A DNA stretch of 64,000 nt from an uncultured Desulfovibrio sp. (GTDB lineage Bacteria > Desulfobacterota > Desulfovibrionia > Desulfovibrionales > Desulfovibrionaceae): NCBI RefSeq assembly GCF_902477725.1, contig NZ_CABSIF010000005.1:1-64000 (forward strand). Reading direction: 5' to 3'. The position numbers were made by a program, and so were the translations under genes. The notes under the pieces are model-generated. The model searched no databases. It was not told the origin of the DNA and saw only the letters and a program-made list of their open reading frames with translations. Shown piece by piece: positions 1-9,064 of the stretch (position 1 is the stretch's first letter; every line of letters starts with the position of its first letter).

Positions 1-39
1 AAATCAGAGTTTTTAAATTAATTATAAATAAAGAAAATA

Positions 40-111
40 TAGGGAATTTAGCTTAAATATGGATAAATTTTAGCTAGGGTTTGTTAGGGGGAATTTAGGG
101 TAACTTTAGGG
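40..111. repeat. Phased TAGGG (CCCTA) short repeats, SRR-like
   Basis: TAGGG occurs at 40-44, 75-79, 85-89, 96-100 and 107-111. The last four are spaced 10, 11 and 11 bases, about one helical turn. On the minus strand they read CCCTA, and one copy is CCTAAAG, the unit of the short repeat arrays that flank the T7 terminal repeats (established for T7). Equivalence to the T7 arrays is inference from sequence and position. Confidence 0.5.
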
Positions 112-120
112 GACTTGTCT

Positions 121-153
121 CTTCTCCCGCCTAGTGGAACTTAATTTCAACAT
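121..153 (-). promoter_or_regulatory. Phage RNA polymerase promoter, phiOR-like
   Basis: The minus strand carries TTCCACTAGGCGGGAGA, close in layout to the T7 promoter core CACTATAGGGAGA. Nearly the same 33-base sequence recurs at 32,805-32,838, upstream of the phage middle and late genes. This copy points away from the large terminase gene toward the left edge, like phiOR of T7. Initiation is expected around position 128. Confidence 0.6.
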
Positions 154-244
154 CTTAAAATAGTTAACTTTTCTTGCTGGATTTATCCAATTTTTAAAAA
201 CACTAACACTCTGAATTAATTAACTTTTTATAAAGACCCTATTT

Positions 245-307
245 CCTCCTCCCCACCAAAAAGAGGAGGAGGTCTCCCCAGCCTTTTCAGGCTTCCCAGA
301 GGAGACC
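245..307 (-). terminator. Terminator after large terminase gene
   Basis: On the minus strand a stem GGTCTCC/GGAGACC (271-277 with 301-307) encloses a second small stem, AGCC/GGCT. A CT-rich run containing five T residues follows. A second stem CCTCCTC/GAGGAGG starts at 245. It lies between the stop codon of the terminase gene and the phiOR-like promoter. Confidence 0.5.
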
Positions 308-346
308 CCCCACTCATCATGCTTATCCATCTATCAATTCGATAAC

Positions 347-2173
347 TCAGTAAATCTTCCTCAACCCTCCCCTGCCCCGCCCAGGATAATCCGCTCTTGC
401 CATCAGCCCTCCAAGGCTCAACGACTTGAAGCTGAACAGCATATCTGCGGCCCCCTTAGTCAGGCTCAGGTTCGGCTGCTGCAACGCCACACGATTCTTG
501 GCAATGCTCAGTTTTCCTTCATTCTCCCACGCCTTCAGCTCTTCCTTGAGCAGGGCGTCTTTCCGCTGGTCTATCCTGCGGTCAACGTCCTGGCCCATCT
601 GCTCCACCCAATAGCCCACGGCCATGCTGAGGCAGTCCAGCCGGTCATCATGGGACAGTGCCCCACGATCTCTGGTGATTCTGCTCATCTGGTACATGAG
701 CTGGTACTTCAGGGCTTTCTCAGGCGGCATCCCCTTGGTGCTTTCTGTGTAGTCCCAGATGACCACGTTCCTGTCCACAACCAGCTTATGCTGACTCATG
801 ACAGGCTCAAGGGTGTCGATGATACGGGCTTCCTTCTGCTTGCTGTGCTTGACCTCTTCGATCATGCAGGGATGTTCCCTGGTAAAGAAGGGTGAGATGA
901 GCTTGGTGAACATACCATCACCAAAGTTACCTTCGATGATGACGTGATTCACCCCTTGCACCTTGGCAAGCTTAACGATGTCCTGAAGGGTCTCATCACT
1001 GTACCCATCACGATATGCTCTCATGGCTGTCAGGTAGAGGAACCCGTTGAGCATCTTGATGACGCACACAGCGGTTTCGTCAGAGCCACGCCCGGATGGG
1101 TCAATCGCCATCACAGACCCGGTGTATGGAATCCACGCACCAGACAGAAACGCGGCAGAATGGTACCTGTCTCCGTTCAAACCGACACAGGGTATATCAT
1201 TGACCACGTTGCCGATTCCAGAGGCCCAGATGGGCTTCTCCGGGGCATCTGAGACGCCGCAGCCCATCACGATCAGGTCACTGAGCTTCAGGGGGTAGCG
1301 GTCAGCGTCACTGAGCCTTGTGTCCAACATGAACTGAAGCTGGAACCCAGAGCGCCCGTAGGACAGCTCACGCTCCAGCAGGTCATCATCAGTAAATCTT
1401 CGGGGGTCAGTGGATGTCCCCACCAGCTCCGGGCGTCCACGCAGGCGCTCAAGGATGTAGGGGGCCAGCCGACCCTGCCCATAGTTGGCAAGCTGGTCAT
1501 CAGCCGGGTAGCGGGCAGGCCAGATACGCACGGCATAGCCACGATCAGGCAGGGAGTTGTAAAGGCTCTGCTCTGTCTGGGGGGTGCCGAGGTAAGCAAT
1601 GGCACCACCGGGTTTAATGATGGCGTCAAATTCCTTAACGGCTTCCGAAAGCTTGTCACGCATTGCCTGCGTAAAGCTGTTGCCGGGAACCTCAATATCG
1701 TCAGCAATGATGATGTCGGCACGGCCACCAGTGATCTGGCTGAAGATACCCTTGGAGGTCACTGAAGGTGCGTGGTCGGCCTTGGCTGGGCCAACGTCAA
1801 AGGAGAGCTTTGAGCACCGCTGGTCAGCTCTGGGCATCAAGCACTGGAGTACAGGTATCTCAGTGATGAGCCTGAGGCAGAATGTGGTGAAGTTGTCAGC
1901 TCGGTCTTTGGATGCTGACAGAATCATGAACTTGAGGTTGGGGTTGATACGAAGTTTCCATACAACGAAGGCAGCGGCAATCCAGCTTTTGCCCATACCA
2001 CGGAAGGCTTCGTTCACTGTACGGCGTGGGCCGTTCTGAAGGTAGTTTGCGAAGTCCAGCTGTATCGGGGTTGGGTCAGGAAGGTTGAGATGCCGCCACA
2101 CCATGACAAGGAACGTTCTAAAATCTCTCAGTTTTTCAGGTATCGGTGGGTAATTGCTGGGCAGAACGCCCAT
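347..2173 (-). CDS. Terminase large subunit (T7 gp19-like)
   Basis: ATP-driven DNA packaging motor and concatemer-cutting nuclease that docks on the connector. The 608-residue protein (T7 gp19 has 586) has a Walker A-type stretch RGMGKSWI near residue 60 and an acidic Walker B-type segment IIIADDIE near residue 155. The C-terminal half contains acidic residues of an RNase H-like nuclease (AIDPSGRGSDET, and HDDRLD near residue 510). A strong Shine-Dalgarno, AGGAGG, lies 6 bases before the ATG. It is the last gene of the virion block, as in T7, and is preceded by an internal terminator that the phage polymerase must read through. Confidence 0.93.
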   Translation of the reverse strand: MGVLPSNYPPIPEKLRDFRTFLVMVWRHLNLPDPTPIQLDFANYLQNGPRRTVNEAFRGMGKSWIAAAFVVWKLRINPNLKFMILSASKDRADNFTTFCLRLITEIPVLQCLMPRADQRCSKLSFDVGPAKADHAPSVTSKGIFSQITGGRADIIIADDIEVPGNSFTQAMRDKLSEAVKEFDAIIKPGGAIAYLGTPQTEQSLYNSLPDRGYAVRIWPARYPADDQLANYGQGRLAPYILERLRGRPELVGTSTDPRRFTDDDLLERELSYGRSGFQLQFMLDTRLSDADRYPLKLSDLIVMGCGVSDAPEKPIWASGIGNVVNDIPCVGLNGDRYHSAAFLSGAWIPYTGSVMAIDPSGRGSDETAVCVIKMLNGFLYLTAMRAYRDGYSDETLQDIVKLAKVQGVNHVIIEGNFGDGMFTKLISPFFTREHPCMIEEVKHSKQKEARIIDTLEPVMSQHKLVVDRNVVIWDYTESTKGMPPEKALKYQLMYQMSRITRDRGALSHDDRLDCLSMAVGYWVEQMGQDVDRRIDQRKDALLKEELKAWENEGKLSIAKNRVALQQPNLSLTKGAADMLFSFKSLSLGGLMARADYPGRGRGGLRKIY

Positions 2174-2203
2174 ATGTGTCCTCCTGTGAAAAGGTGAAAA
2201 AAT

Positions 2204-2255
2204 GCCCCGGAACCCTGTGACGTGAACAACGTGTCACGCTTCGGGATTCCGGGGC
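2204..2255 (-). terminator. Hairpin terminator between terminase subunits
   Basis: The stem GCCCCGGAA/TTCCGGGGC, with an inner GTGAC/GTCAC stem, is followed on the minus strand by ATTTTTTC. It sits between the small and large terminase genes and could set their ratio by partial termination. Confidence 0.75.
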
Positions 2256-2293
2256 AGCAGGGGCCAATTCTGGCCGATTTTATGTGGTTCTGG

Positions 2294-2569
2294 TTAGTTC
2301 AGAAGACCGGGCGAGATTCCCTCCCCGGCTTCATCCTCCTCAAACGTGGGCAAATCCCTGGTGATATCGTTCATGTCGGCGTTGTTACGGCCAACACAGT
2401 CAATCCCGTTATCCTTGAGAAACTGCCGTATGGCATTGAGCGTGGCAGGAGGAAGAGGCTCACCAGTTGCCCTGCTGTTACTGAGGACATCCTTGAAGTA
2501 GGAAGCCATCAAGCCATGCAGGTCAGCAAGCATATCCTCAGTACCACGCCCGTTGTAATCGTCAGGCAT
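2294..2569 (-). CDS. Terminase small subunit (T7 gp18-like)
   Basis: DNA recognition subunit of the packaging machine. The 91 residues match the length of T7 gp18 (89). The central segment ending in TLNAIRQFLKDNGI is typical of podoviral small terminases (family knowledge). The C-terminal third is acidic (TFEEDEAGEG). It lies directly upstream of the large terminase gene, the usual pairing. Confidence 0.8.
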   Translation of the reverse strand: MPDDYNGRGTEDMLADLHGLMASYFKDVLSNSRATGEPLPPATLNAIRQFLKDNGIDCVGRNNADMNDITRDLPTFEEDEAGEGISPGLLN

Positions 2570-2581
2570 GTGTGGATGTCC

Positions 2582-2911
2582 TTATGCTTTAAGAAGTTGT
2601 GTGATGGAAGGGAGTTTTGCGTTCAAAAGAGCGCCAAGGGCTGTGCAGATGAGAAACCAGATCACCCTGTCCACCCACTTGGATGACCCTTTGGAAGCCG
2701 CTTGCTCCAGCTCTACCGTATGAAGACGCTCAAACAGGTTATTGAGCTGGCTACGGAACTGCTGGGCTTGCTCCTCAAGGGTGGCATTGGATGTCAGGAT
2801 TTTCTTCAGATCACCAAGGGTTTCTTGAAAGGCTTTGATGGCAGTGTTGATAGCGCCAAAGTCGGATTCATGGGAACAGGAATGTAATGCGGCAGGTTTT
2901 TCAAGCGACAA
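2582..2911 (-). CDS. Small coiled-coil protein with C-terminal membrane segment
   Basis: Of 109 residues, about 30-80 look like an amphipathic coiled coil (repeated L/E/Q heptads). Residues about 84-105 (RVIWFLICTALGALLNAKL) form one membrane helix, with a lysine near the end. The layout resembles XhlA-type lysis accessory proteins, and the position between tail fibre and terminase is where T7 keeps its holin gp17.5. A lysis or membrane role is inferred from topology and place; no sequence motif proves it. Confidence 0.55.
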   Translation of the reverse strand: MSLEKPAALHSCSHESDFGAINTAIKAFQETLGDLKKILTSNATLEEQAQQFRSQLNNLFERLHTVELEQAASKGSSKWVDRVIWFLICTALGALLNAKLPSITQLLKA

Positions 2912-2955
2912 ATGAGTTCCTTTGGTAGCTCAGGTTATAGTGCTGGTGGTAGGTG

Positions 2956-3435
2956 TTATACCGCGTAGAAAACCGTGATGGCCTGTACAGCATCAGCAGT
3001 CGTTGCAGCATCCACGGCGGCAAGCAGCTCGGCACGGCGTTCTGTGTGGATTGCCAGCAGGGTATTAAAGCCGTCAGGGTCATCGGCTTTCCATGTTTCT
3101 ACGGCGCGATAGACCGTAAATGCGCTGGGTGGAGTGCTGGCACTGGGCATTGTGAGGCTTGCAGTCATGGCTGCGTCAAATCCAGCATTGATTGCATTGC
3201 GTTTGACGGCCCGCACCTCGGAAAAGGTGGGGCATGACGGCCTGTTGAATGTAATACTGCCGTCCGCGTTAACTTTGGTGTTGCTCGGCCCCACCAGACT
3301 CTCATAGCCAGCCATGCCAACGATGGTGATTTCATCTGTGGTAAGTTCAACACCCCCAAGCGCAAGCATTTTGGCAAGGTCGTCAGCATTGTCCACATTG
3401 CAGCAATGATCTGCAAATTTGATAATATGTATCAT
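2956..3435 (-). CDS. Probable tail-fibre accessory protein
   Basis: The 159-residue protein lies directly downstream of the tail fibre gene and overlaps the spacing region of its stop codon. The ATG at 3435 is preferred over an upstream start because AGGAGG lies 6 bases before it. The C-terminal half, rich in Ala and acidic residues, resembles small chaperone-like or DUF4376-like proteins found after tail fibre genes. I could not identify a specific family. The role is inferred from neighbours only. Confidence 0.5.
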   Translation of the reverse strand: MIHIIKFADHCCNVDNADDLAKMLALGGVELTTDEITIVGMAGYESLVGPSNTKVNADGSITFNRPSCPTFSEVRAVKRNAINAGFDAAMTASLTMPSASTPPSAFTVYRAVETWKADDPDGFNTLLAIHTERRAELLAAVDAATTADAVQAITVFYAV

Positions 3436-3445
3436 CAGTAGCCTC

Positions 3446-5203
3446 CTATTGTTCGGCGTAGAGTACACCGTTCAATGCAGAAACATAGATAGTAACAGTT
3501 GTTGCATTTGGGAGTAGTTCCATCTCTGACGATCTATTGATTCCTCCGCTATTACCCAAGACTGTATCAACATGCGTTATTGCTAATCCGCTACTGTTAC
3601 CGCCATAAGTGCAGATAGTCGAAGTACCATTAGCTGAGTCTACAGCCTGCAAGTATATTTTAATGGGTATCCATGGCACAACTCCGGCTATTGCCCACGC
3701 ACCTGTAGTCGATCTTGAAGCAAGACCAGAAATAGGCTTTGCTACATTTTTAATAACTGATCTTGCGGCCCCATCAATATTGCTCAAATCCACGTTTGCT
3801 TTGCCCGCCAGACCTGCCATGTAATTCGACCAGTCGAATACGCTGGCGCTGTTCTGCGTGGAGGCCAGAACCACAAAATGCCGCAGGCGTACCTGCTCAG
3901 TAATGACTGTAGAAACATCATTTCTGTACGTGGGGTTGCTGCGATTCGCGTCAAGCCCGATAGAGTTCCAGCCACCACCCGATGTTTGACCAAACCCAAT
4001 GCCACCTGAACCTGTTGAGTATAAAGCTCCTGCTCCATAAGCTCCAGTAATCGCCTGAAACCCCAGAGTGCTGCCTGTAATATTCGGCAGTCCAGCCTTT
4101 ACGCTCTTGCCAAGCTCTGCGGCACTTGCTGCCTGAGTGATGGAATCGCCGTCTTTCAGCAGCGGCACCTTGAACTTCTGGGCTGTTGTGTCCAATGCGA
4201 ACCTGGCACAGTTGCCCGTCAAGGCCACCTGGGCGGCAAAGGCCGCATAGGTGCAGGTGAGCAGTTTGCCGCCAGCAAGATACGTGTCGTAAAACTCCCT
4301 GAACTGCTCACGCGTGTACTCGCCGCCATTGGCCGGAACCGCGCCGTTGGGCACGTAGCTGTCGGCGCACAGCATGGTTTGGATGCTGCCGATCAGCGTT
4401 GCGCTGAGGGCGGTGATGCCCCCCTCAACCCCATTCAGGCGCGTATCCTGCTGGATGTCTTTTGCTTCCACAGCGTCCATGCGTACTTTCTCTGTCACAC
4501 TGAAAGCCTCAAGGCTCTGCACACGGGGAATCCAGTTTTCAGGCAAGGTTTCTTTTGCTGCTTCTGCGGCAATTCGGGCCTCAGCAGCACTCTGTGCTGA
4601 CGCCACCGCGCTGACCTCAGACTCTCTGGCATGCTGCCCACTTATGGTCGCCTGCCCAGAGGCCAGCAAGGCTGAAGAGTTTGCGCCTACAGCGGAGGCT
4701 TCTGCCTGATTTGCCTTCACTGTAGCCTGAGCCAGAGCGTCATCAAGGGCAGGCTGTATGACCTGCTTCCAGGTACGGAAGTTTACAGCATCGGTGTCAG
4801 CTACCGCATCACCAACATTTTTTATAACACGACCTTGGGCGTCATACTTGAGATCATGGCTGTCAAGGCGCATCTGCTCATCAGCCACATCCTGAGTCTC
4901 CTGAGCAATATGGAGAAGCTGACGGGTCTGATTGTCCAGATCACTGCCACTAAGTACAGAACCGTCCCTGTATCCGGTAACGGGGGATTCCTTCTCAGTG
5001 TCTCGGTAAATATACACTGTGCTTCCTGCTGCCGGGGCCACAGCCAGCTTGATGCTGGCATTTGTCAGCCACTCTATAGCATCAGAAGCAACAGGTTCTT
5101 CTGCCACCACCACCTTTACGAAGCTCTTTTTGATATATTCAAACGGAACAGTGAAGATGGTAGTGCTTCCATCACCTGTATAGGTGACGCGACTATATGC
5201 CAT
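3446..5203 (-). CDS. Tail fibre protein (T7 gp17-like N-terminus)
   Basis: Receptor-binding fibre of the short tail. The start at 5203 follows GAGGAGG and gives an N-terminus MAYSRVTYTGDGSTTIFTVP, the tail-attachment domain typical of T7-type fibres. Residues about 150-260 are an Ala-rich, probably coiled-coil shaft. Residues about 280 onward contain a short repeat-poor, Gly/Ser/Asn-rich tip domain, probably the host-specific part. At 585 residues it is close to T7 gp17 (553). The long upstream extension of the frame has no ribosome site and overlaps the terminator, so it is not used. Confidence 0.85.
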   Translation of the reverse strand: MAYSRVTYTGDGSTTIFTVPFEYIKKSFVKVVVAEEPVASDAIEWLTNASIKLAVAPAAGSTVYIYRDTEKESPVTGYRDGSVLSGSDLDNQTRQLLHIAQETQDVADEQMRLDSHDLKYDAQGRVIKNVGDAVADTDAVNFRTWKQVIQPALDDALAQATVKANQAEASAVGANSSALLASGQATISGQHARESEVSAVASAQSAAEARIAAEAAKETLPENWIPRVQSLEAFSVTEKVRMDAVEAKDIQQDTRLNGVEGGITALSATLIGSIQTMLCADSYVPNGAVPANGGEYTREQFREFYDTYLAGGKLLTCTYAAFAAQVALTGNCARFALDTTAQKFKVPLLKDGDSITQAASAAELGKSVKAGLPNITGSTLGFQAITGAYGAGALYSTGSGGIGFGQTSGGGWNSIGLDANRSNPTYRNDVSTVITEQVRLRHFVVLASTQNSASVFDWSNYMAGLAGKANVDLSNIDGAARSVIKNVAKPISGLASRSTTGAWAIAGVVPWIPIKIYLQAVDSANGTSTICTYGGNSSGLAITHVDTVLGNSGGINRSSEMELLPNATTVTIYVSALNGVLYAEQ

Positions 5204-5228
5204 ATGGGCCTCCTCGTTAAAATGAAGA

Positions 5229-5251
5229 AGGCCGGGTGATGTTCCCGGCCT
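5229..5251 (-). terminator. Short GC hairpin before tail fibre gene
   Basis: A perfect stem AGGCCGGG/CCCGGCCT with a 7-base loop lies between the gp16-like stop codon and the fibre start. On the minus strand a T-rich but interrupted tail (TTCTTCATTTT) follows, so it may be a weak terminator or an mRNA-stabilising hairpin. Confidence 0.5.
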
Positions 5252-5258
5252 CCGTATG

Positions 5259-8200
5259 TTAGTGGATAAGATTTTCAAGCAATGTTTGCTGGTTATCCTT
5301 GGTCATTGCACCAGCCTTGCTGGCTTTTCTATTGATCTTGGCCTGCTTAACCTTCTCCATGATGTCAGGATATTCCTTTTTCAGTTGGTACTCTGACAGA
5401 TCACGGAAATTCCTGATGATTTTGTTTACAAGATCACTTCGTGGAGTAGGTTGTCCGGGTATGCCATCACCCAGGCGCTCCCGCTTGATGTCATACCCTT
5501 CGGAATTCATGACAGTATGAAGGACATCATACATGGACTTGCCCTCAACCTTCATCCCCCCATGCAGTTCACAGAGGCGGGAATACTGCTCTGCGGCCAG
5601 GGGAACTCCCTCAATCTCCCTGGCAGGTGCGCCGGTTACGGAGGAGCCAAGCCGAAGCAGTTCCTCAAGGACACCATCATGCTTCTGCGGTTCTTTGATA
5701 TGCCCGGAGTACAACACCGGTTTCCCGGTCAGCCAGCTCATCTTGGGGGGCAAATCCTTGGAAAAGGCAGAGGTGGTGTTCCGCATATAGTCCAGCCACG
5801 ATTCAGTTTCCCTCTGCTGCGGGTCGCCAAAGTTGTTCTTGTGCCAACGAAGGGCACCGGAGTAAGGCACGAAAGAAGCTGCGGTTGTCTTTAGGTAGTG
5901 ATCCATGTAACGCTGAGGTTTTGTGATGGCATTCATGGCATCAGAAACGTCACGGACATATTTGTTGTCGCTCAGGTTCTCTGCAACAGCCATAAGAACG
6001 CCTGTCATGGCCTTCATCACAGGCTTGCTAACGTCAGAATTCCCAGCACGATCATAAGACTCTTCGCTGACATGGTTGTAGGCATCAACTGAAACGCTGA
6101 GAATAAGTCCAAAGGGGTCAAATTGACGATATTCAAGCCAGCTATCTCCAGCCTTTATAGAGTACGGTTTTATCCCATTCTCCTGCCACAATGCCTTCAG
6201 CTTCGGGTTTTCAGGGTAAGCCCCTGTCACCCTTCCTTCTGCGGCCATTTGCACACCTGAGGTGATAAGGAGGGAACCAGTAGCAATTCGCCCAAGGGCA
6301 TCCGCCCTGGCTTCTCCCCCCTCCATGATAGCGGCCCGCACCCGGCTGGACATAAGGGCAGCAGGGTTGTGGCGCATGACATCATAGAAAATATTTATTG
6401 GTTTTTTGATAAATGGAAATAGAAGCTTGAGAGAAGCGTGGTTGTTTACCCCCTGCTGCAACCACCCCCCAATGGAGTTACCTTCAAGAGGCGAAGCCCA
6501 TGTGGCATCTCTGGCAAAGTCCCAGGCTTTCTTGGAAAGGTCACCCTGTATGATTAAGCCGTTCGCATCAAAAACGTCTTTCAGCCTTGCAGAAGCATAT
6601 GCCTCAACGTCCTTACCCTTTATGCCCTTTTCAGCAGCCTCGTTTGCAATGTCAGCATAAAGCTGCCCTCTGAATGTCATCTGTTTGAAAAACTCATCTT
6701 CAGCAACTCCAAGGCGGGACGAGATACGGGTAACAGTACCCAGCCAACCCATGCTCCGGGCCATGAGCTCCTGCATCGGGGAGAGATCCGCACCTTCGGG
6801 TTTTCCTTTGAGCAGTGAGTTGCGTATCCGCTCATAACTGAGTTGGTGTGTTTGATGCTCAAAACGATTACCGGCCTGATCAAGAATGTTATCCCCAACA
6901 CGCAATGCCTTACCTGCAAACTCCCAAGCTGTACCCACACTTCCTGTCATTCCCCGGAGCATGTTCCAGCCAGACACCAAGGATTGCTTGTCGAACGTCA
7001 AGGCACCGCCGATCATTCGTTCCACGGGCTTTACCAAAAAACTGTTCATACCCGTAACAGCTATGTTTGCGATATGCTTCACCGGGTCGGATGAAATGTT
7101 ATTCACCCGCATTTCAACCAAAGAATCTATGACGCTGAACTCAGGCTTGAGCTGCTTCAGTACCCGCACGTTATTGATGGGATTGTCCGAGACTATGGTG
7201 CGCCTCGCGACATCCATAATCATTTCCCTGGAAATACCAGACTTCACAAGGTAATCAACAGCGCCAGCTTCAGTCATGTTTTCAGCACTGAGCCACTTAC
7301 TGAAGAAGGCGTCAGAATCCTTGGCTCCACTCATGGAGTGCGCAAGCTCATCACTTACCCCGGTGCCTCTGCTCCCCAACATGCGGTCTGTCACCGTGCG
7401 CAGGTCGGCATTCAGCGTAACAAATTCCTGCATGTTCTTTGAAAGCATGACAAAACGTGCAGCATCCAGCGCGGAAGCAGTGCCATTGTTGATCTTGCTG
7501 GCAAGGGTCATGGAGGCATCACACAGGTTGTGCATGACCGCCCTCGCCGTCAGCACGTTTTTCTCTGCCTGATTGATGCTGGCCAGGGCTTCCTTTCCTT
7601 CATTGAGATTGATGTCATAGGTAAAGCCCATCTGCTTGACCTCATCAACCGCGCTGGAGACAAGCTCTGAATACTTCTCCGGGCCAGCCGCCTTGATGGT
7701 GTTCTCTGCCTGAAGGTCACTGAGCTTGTAGAGGATGTGAGACCCCCCGGCTTTATCAAACACCTCATGGTTGAGGTTGATGCCAGGGTGTACGCCAGAG
7801 AGCGGGTTTTCCTCTTTTGCGGCCTCACTGACGATCTTCAGCACATCCTTGGCCGGTGCAAGGTTTTCCGGGCCAAGGGTGCTTTTGGCTGACTCTTCGC
7901 CAGAAGCAGAGGTGCCCCCGGCAGCAGGTTCTTCAGGTTTGGCCGGAAGACCGTCTGGGGCTGCCTCATGACCTCCCTCAGGCTGTGCTCCCGGCTCTTC
8001 TGTAGGTTTCCCTGTGCTTCCCTCAGGCAGTGAAGCAAGCTCATCTGCGGCAGCTTGCGGCTTTGCTCCAGTTTCTTCCGTAGGCTTTCCTGCTACCCCC
8101 TCAGGCAATTCAGGGGCTTCTGCTGTGGGCTTCCCCTCAATAGCCTGTCTGTCAGCCAGAACCTTATTCAGCTCATCGACATCCTTGGCATACTGCTCAA

Positions 8201-9062
8201 CGCTGTAGCGGGTATTCGCCTTTCCCCAGAGGGTCTTGGCCCCGCTTCGCAAACATTTCAGACCAGCGATAATAACCTCTGCCGCCGCCCCCAGACCCGC
8301 CCCCTCCACAGCCATCTTCGCCATGGATACTGGAACCGAGTCATCAGGTTTAGCTTGAAGCATCCCGGTAAGAGGATTTCGCAGTTCAGGAAATTGCTCC
8401 ATAAAGTTGGAGAAACGCTGCTCCTGACGGTCAAAGAAAACCACGTTGGCAGCAGCGTCCCGCCCAAGGGCAAGTGCAGCTTTACCGCCAACAGAAGTAA
8501 CGCCCTTTCCAAAAGCCCCGGCAGTACCAGCAGCCCCGGCAAGCAGGAATCCCGTGCCCCATTGCGTGAATCCTTTGGTAATCCCGCCAACAATACCTTC
8601 AGGATGGTATTCTGGAAACTTGAAGGGGGCATCCTGTTCAACAAACTTCGCCTTGCTCCAGCCTTCCTTGAAAATATCAACAGCAAACTTACTGGTGCTG
8701 TAGGACAAATCCATAGCTTCATTGAGCGCAGCCACCGGGCCACTATTGAACCCTTTAATGGCTTCGGTGATGTAGCCTATGGTGCTTTTGTCGCCTTCGA
8801 TGGTGGCTTCTATGGGGGTGGCTTGGGGAGGCTGGGGATTATCCCCCAGCTTATCCCAAAGGTCTTGCGGGAATCCCTCAGGGGCTACATCCTGACCGCT
8901 GACTTCAGAGGGCTGTTGGATAGGGGATGAAAGAGGAGGCTGTTGTTCACCCCCCTCAGATGCAGAAGGGATTCCTTCAGCTTCATTCTGCGCCTCAGGA
9001 ATCCCCGTTTGTGGTTGTATATTTTGCTGTATATCAGGTGTTACCTTGAGTTTTTCGTCCAT
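5259..9062 (-). CDS. Internal virion protein (T7 gp16-like)
   Basis: Very large core protein ejected into the host at infection to extend the tail channel. The 1267 residues and the position between gp15-like and tail fibre genes match T7 gp16 (1318). The middle and C-terminal parts are mostly helical. The first 110 residues are Pro/Glu/Gln-rich and disordered, and I see no lytic transglycosylase active-site segment where T7 gp16 carries one. Around residues 310-400 is a low-complexity stretch with repeats of the type PEG-x2-GKPTEE-x-GA-x-P. Membrane-prone Gly/Ala segments occur near residues 165-200. Confidence 0.8.
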   Translation of the reverse strand: MDEKLKVTPDIQQNIQPQTGIPEAQNEAEGIPSASEGGEQQPPLSSPIQQPSEVSGQDVAPEGFPQDLWDKLGDNPQPPQATPIEATIEGDKSTIGYITEAIKGFNSGPVAALNEAMDLSYSTSKFAVDIFKEGWSKAKFVEQDAPFKFPEYHPEGIVGGITKGFTQWGTGFLLAGAAGTAGAFGKGVTSVGGKAALALGRDAAANVVFFDRQEQRFSNFMEQFPELRNPLTGMLQAKPDDSVPVSMAKMAVEGAGLGAAAEVIIAGLKCLRSGAKTLWGKANTRYSVEQYAKDVDELNKVLADRQAIEGKPTAEAPELPEGVAGKPTEETGAKPQAAADELASLPEGSTGKPTEEPGAQPEGGHEAAPDGLPAKPEEPAAGGTSASGEESAKSTLGPENLAPAKDVLKIVSEAAKEENPLSGVHPGINLNHEVFDKAGGSHILYKLSDLQAENTIKAAGPEKYSELVSSAVDEVKQMGFTYDINLNEGKEALASINQAEKNVLTARAVMHNLCDASMTLASKINNGTASALDAARFVMLSKNMQEFVTLNADLRTVTDRMLGSRGTGVSDELAHSMSGAKDSDAFFSKWLSAENMTEAGAVDYLVKSGISREMIMDVARRTIVSDNPINNVRVLKQLKPEFSVIDSLVEMRVNNISSDPVKHIANIAVTGMNSFLVKPVERMIGGALTFDKQSLVSGWNMLRGMTGSVGTAWEFAGKALRVGDNILDQAGNRFEHQTHQLSYERIRNSLLKGKPEGADLSPMQELMARSMGWLGTVTRISSRLGVAEDEFFKQMTFRGQLYADIANEAAEKGIKGKDVEAYASARLKDVFDANGLIIQGDLSKKAWDFARDATWASPLEGNSIGGWLQQGVNNHASLKLLFPFIKKPINIFYDVMRHNPAALMSSRVRAAIMEGGEARADALGRIATGSLLITSGVQMAAEGRVTGAYPENPKLKALWQENGIKPYSIKAGDSWLEYRQFDPFGLILSVSVDAYNHVSEESYDRAGNSDVSKPVMKAMTGVLMAVAENLSDNKYVRDVSDAMNAITKPQRYMDHYLKTTAASFVPYSGALRWHKNNFGDPQQRETESWLDYMRNTTSAFSKDLPPKMSWLTGKPVLYSGHIKEPQKHDGVLEELLRLGSSVTGAPAREIEGVPLAAEQYSRLCELHGGMKVEGKSMYDVLHTVMNSEGYDIKRERLGDGIPGQPTPRSDLVNKIIRNFRDLSEYQLKKEYPDIMEKVKQAKINRKASKAGAMTKDNQQTLLENLIH

Positions 9063-9064
9063 TA

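Larger units (their letters stand above)
1..346. other. AT-rich phage end region, no gene
   Basis: No coding sequence is visible here. The first 240 bases are AT-rich, unlike the genes beside them. On the minus strand, which is the reading direction of the phage, the order after the large terminase gene is a hairpin terminator, a phage-type promoter, then short spaced repeats. T7 has the same order at its right end (gene 19, phiOR, short repeats, terminal repeat). This stretch is therefore inferred to border the packaging junction of the phage genome. Confidence 0.6.

Noticed and set aside
5263..5275. Third phage promoter (TTAGTGGATAAG)
   Set aside because: Only TAGTGG matches; the GGGA initiation part and flanks are missing, and it lies within the gp16-like gene end.
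7840..8160. Tandem DNA repeat or CRISPR-like array in the gp16-like gene
   Set aside because: Repeats are protein-level Pro/Glu/Gly repeats of uneven length without spacers; no CRISPR array was seen anywhere in the window.
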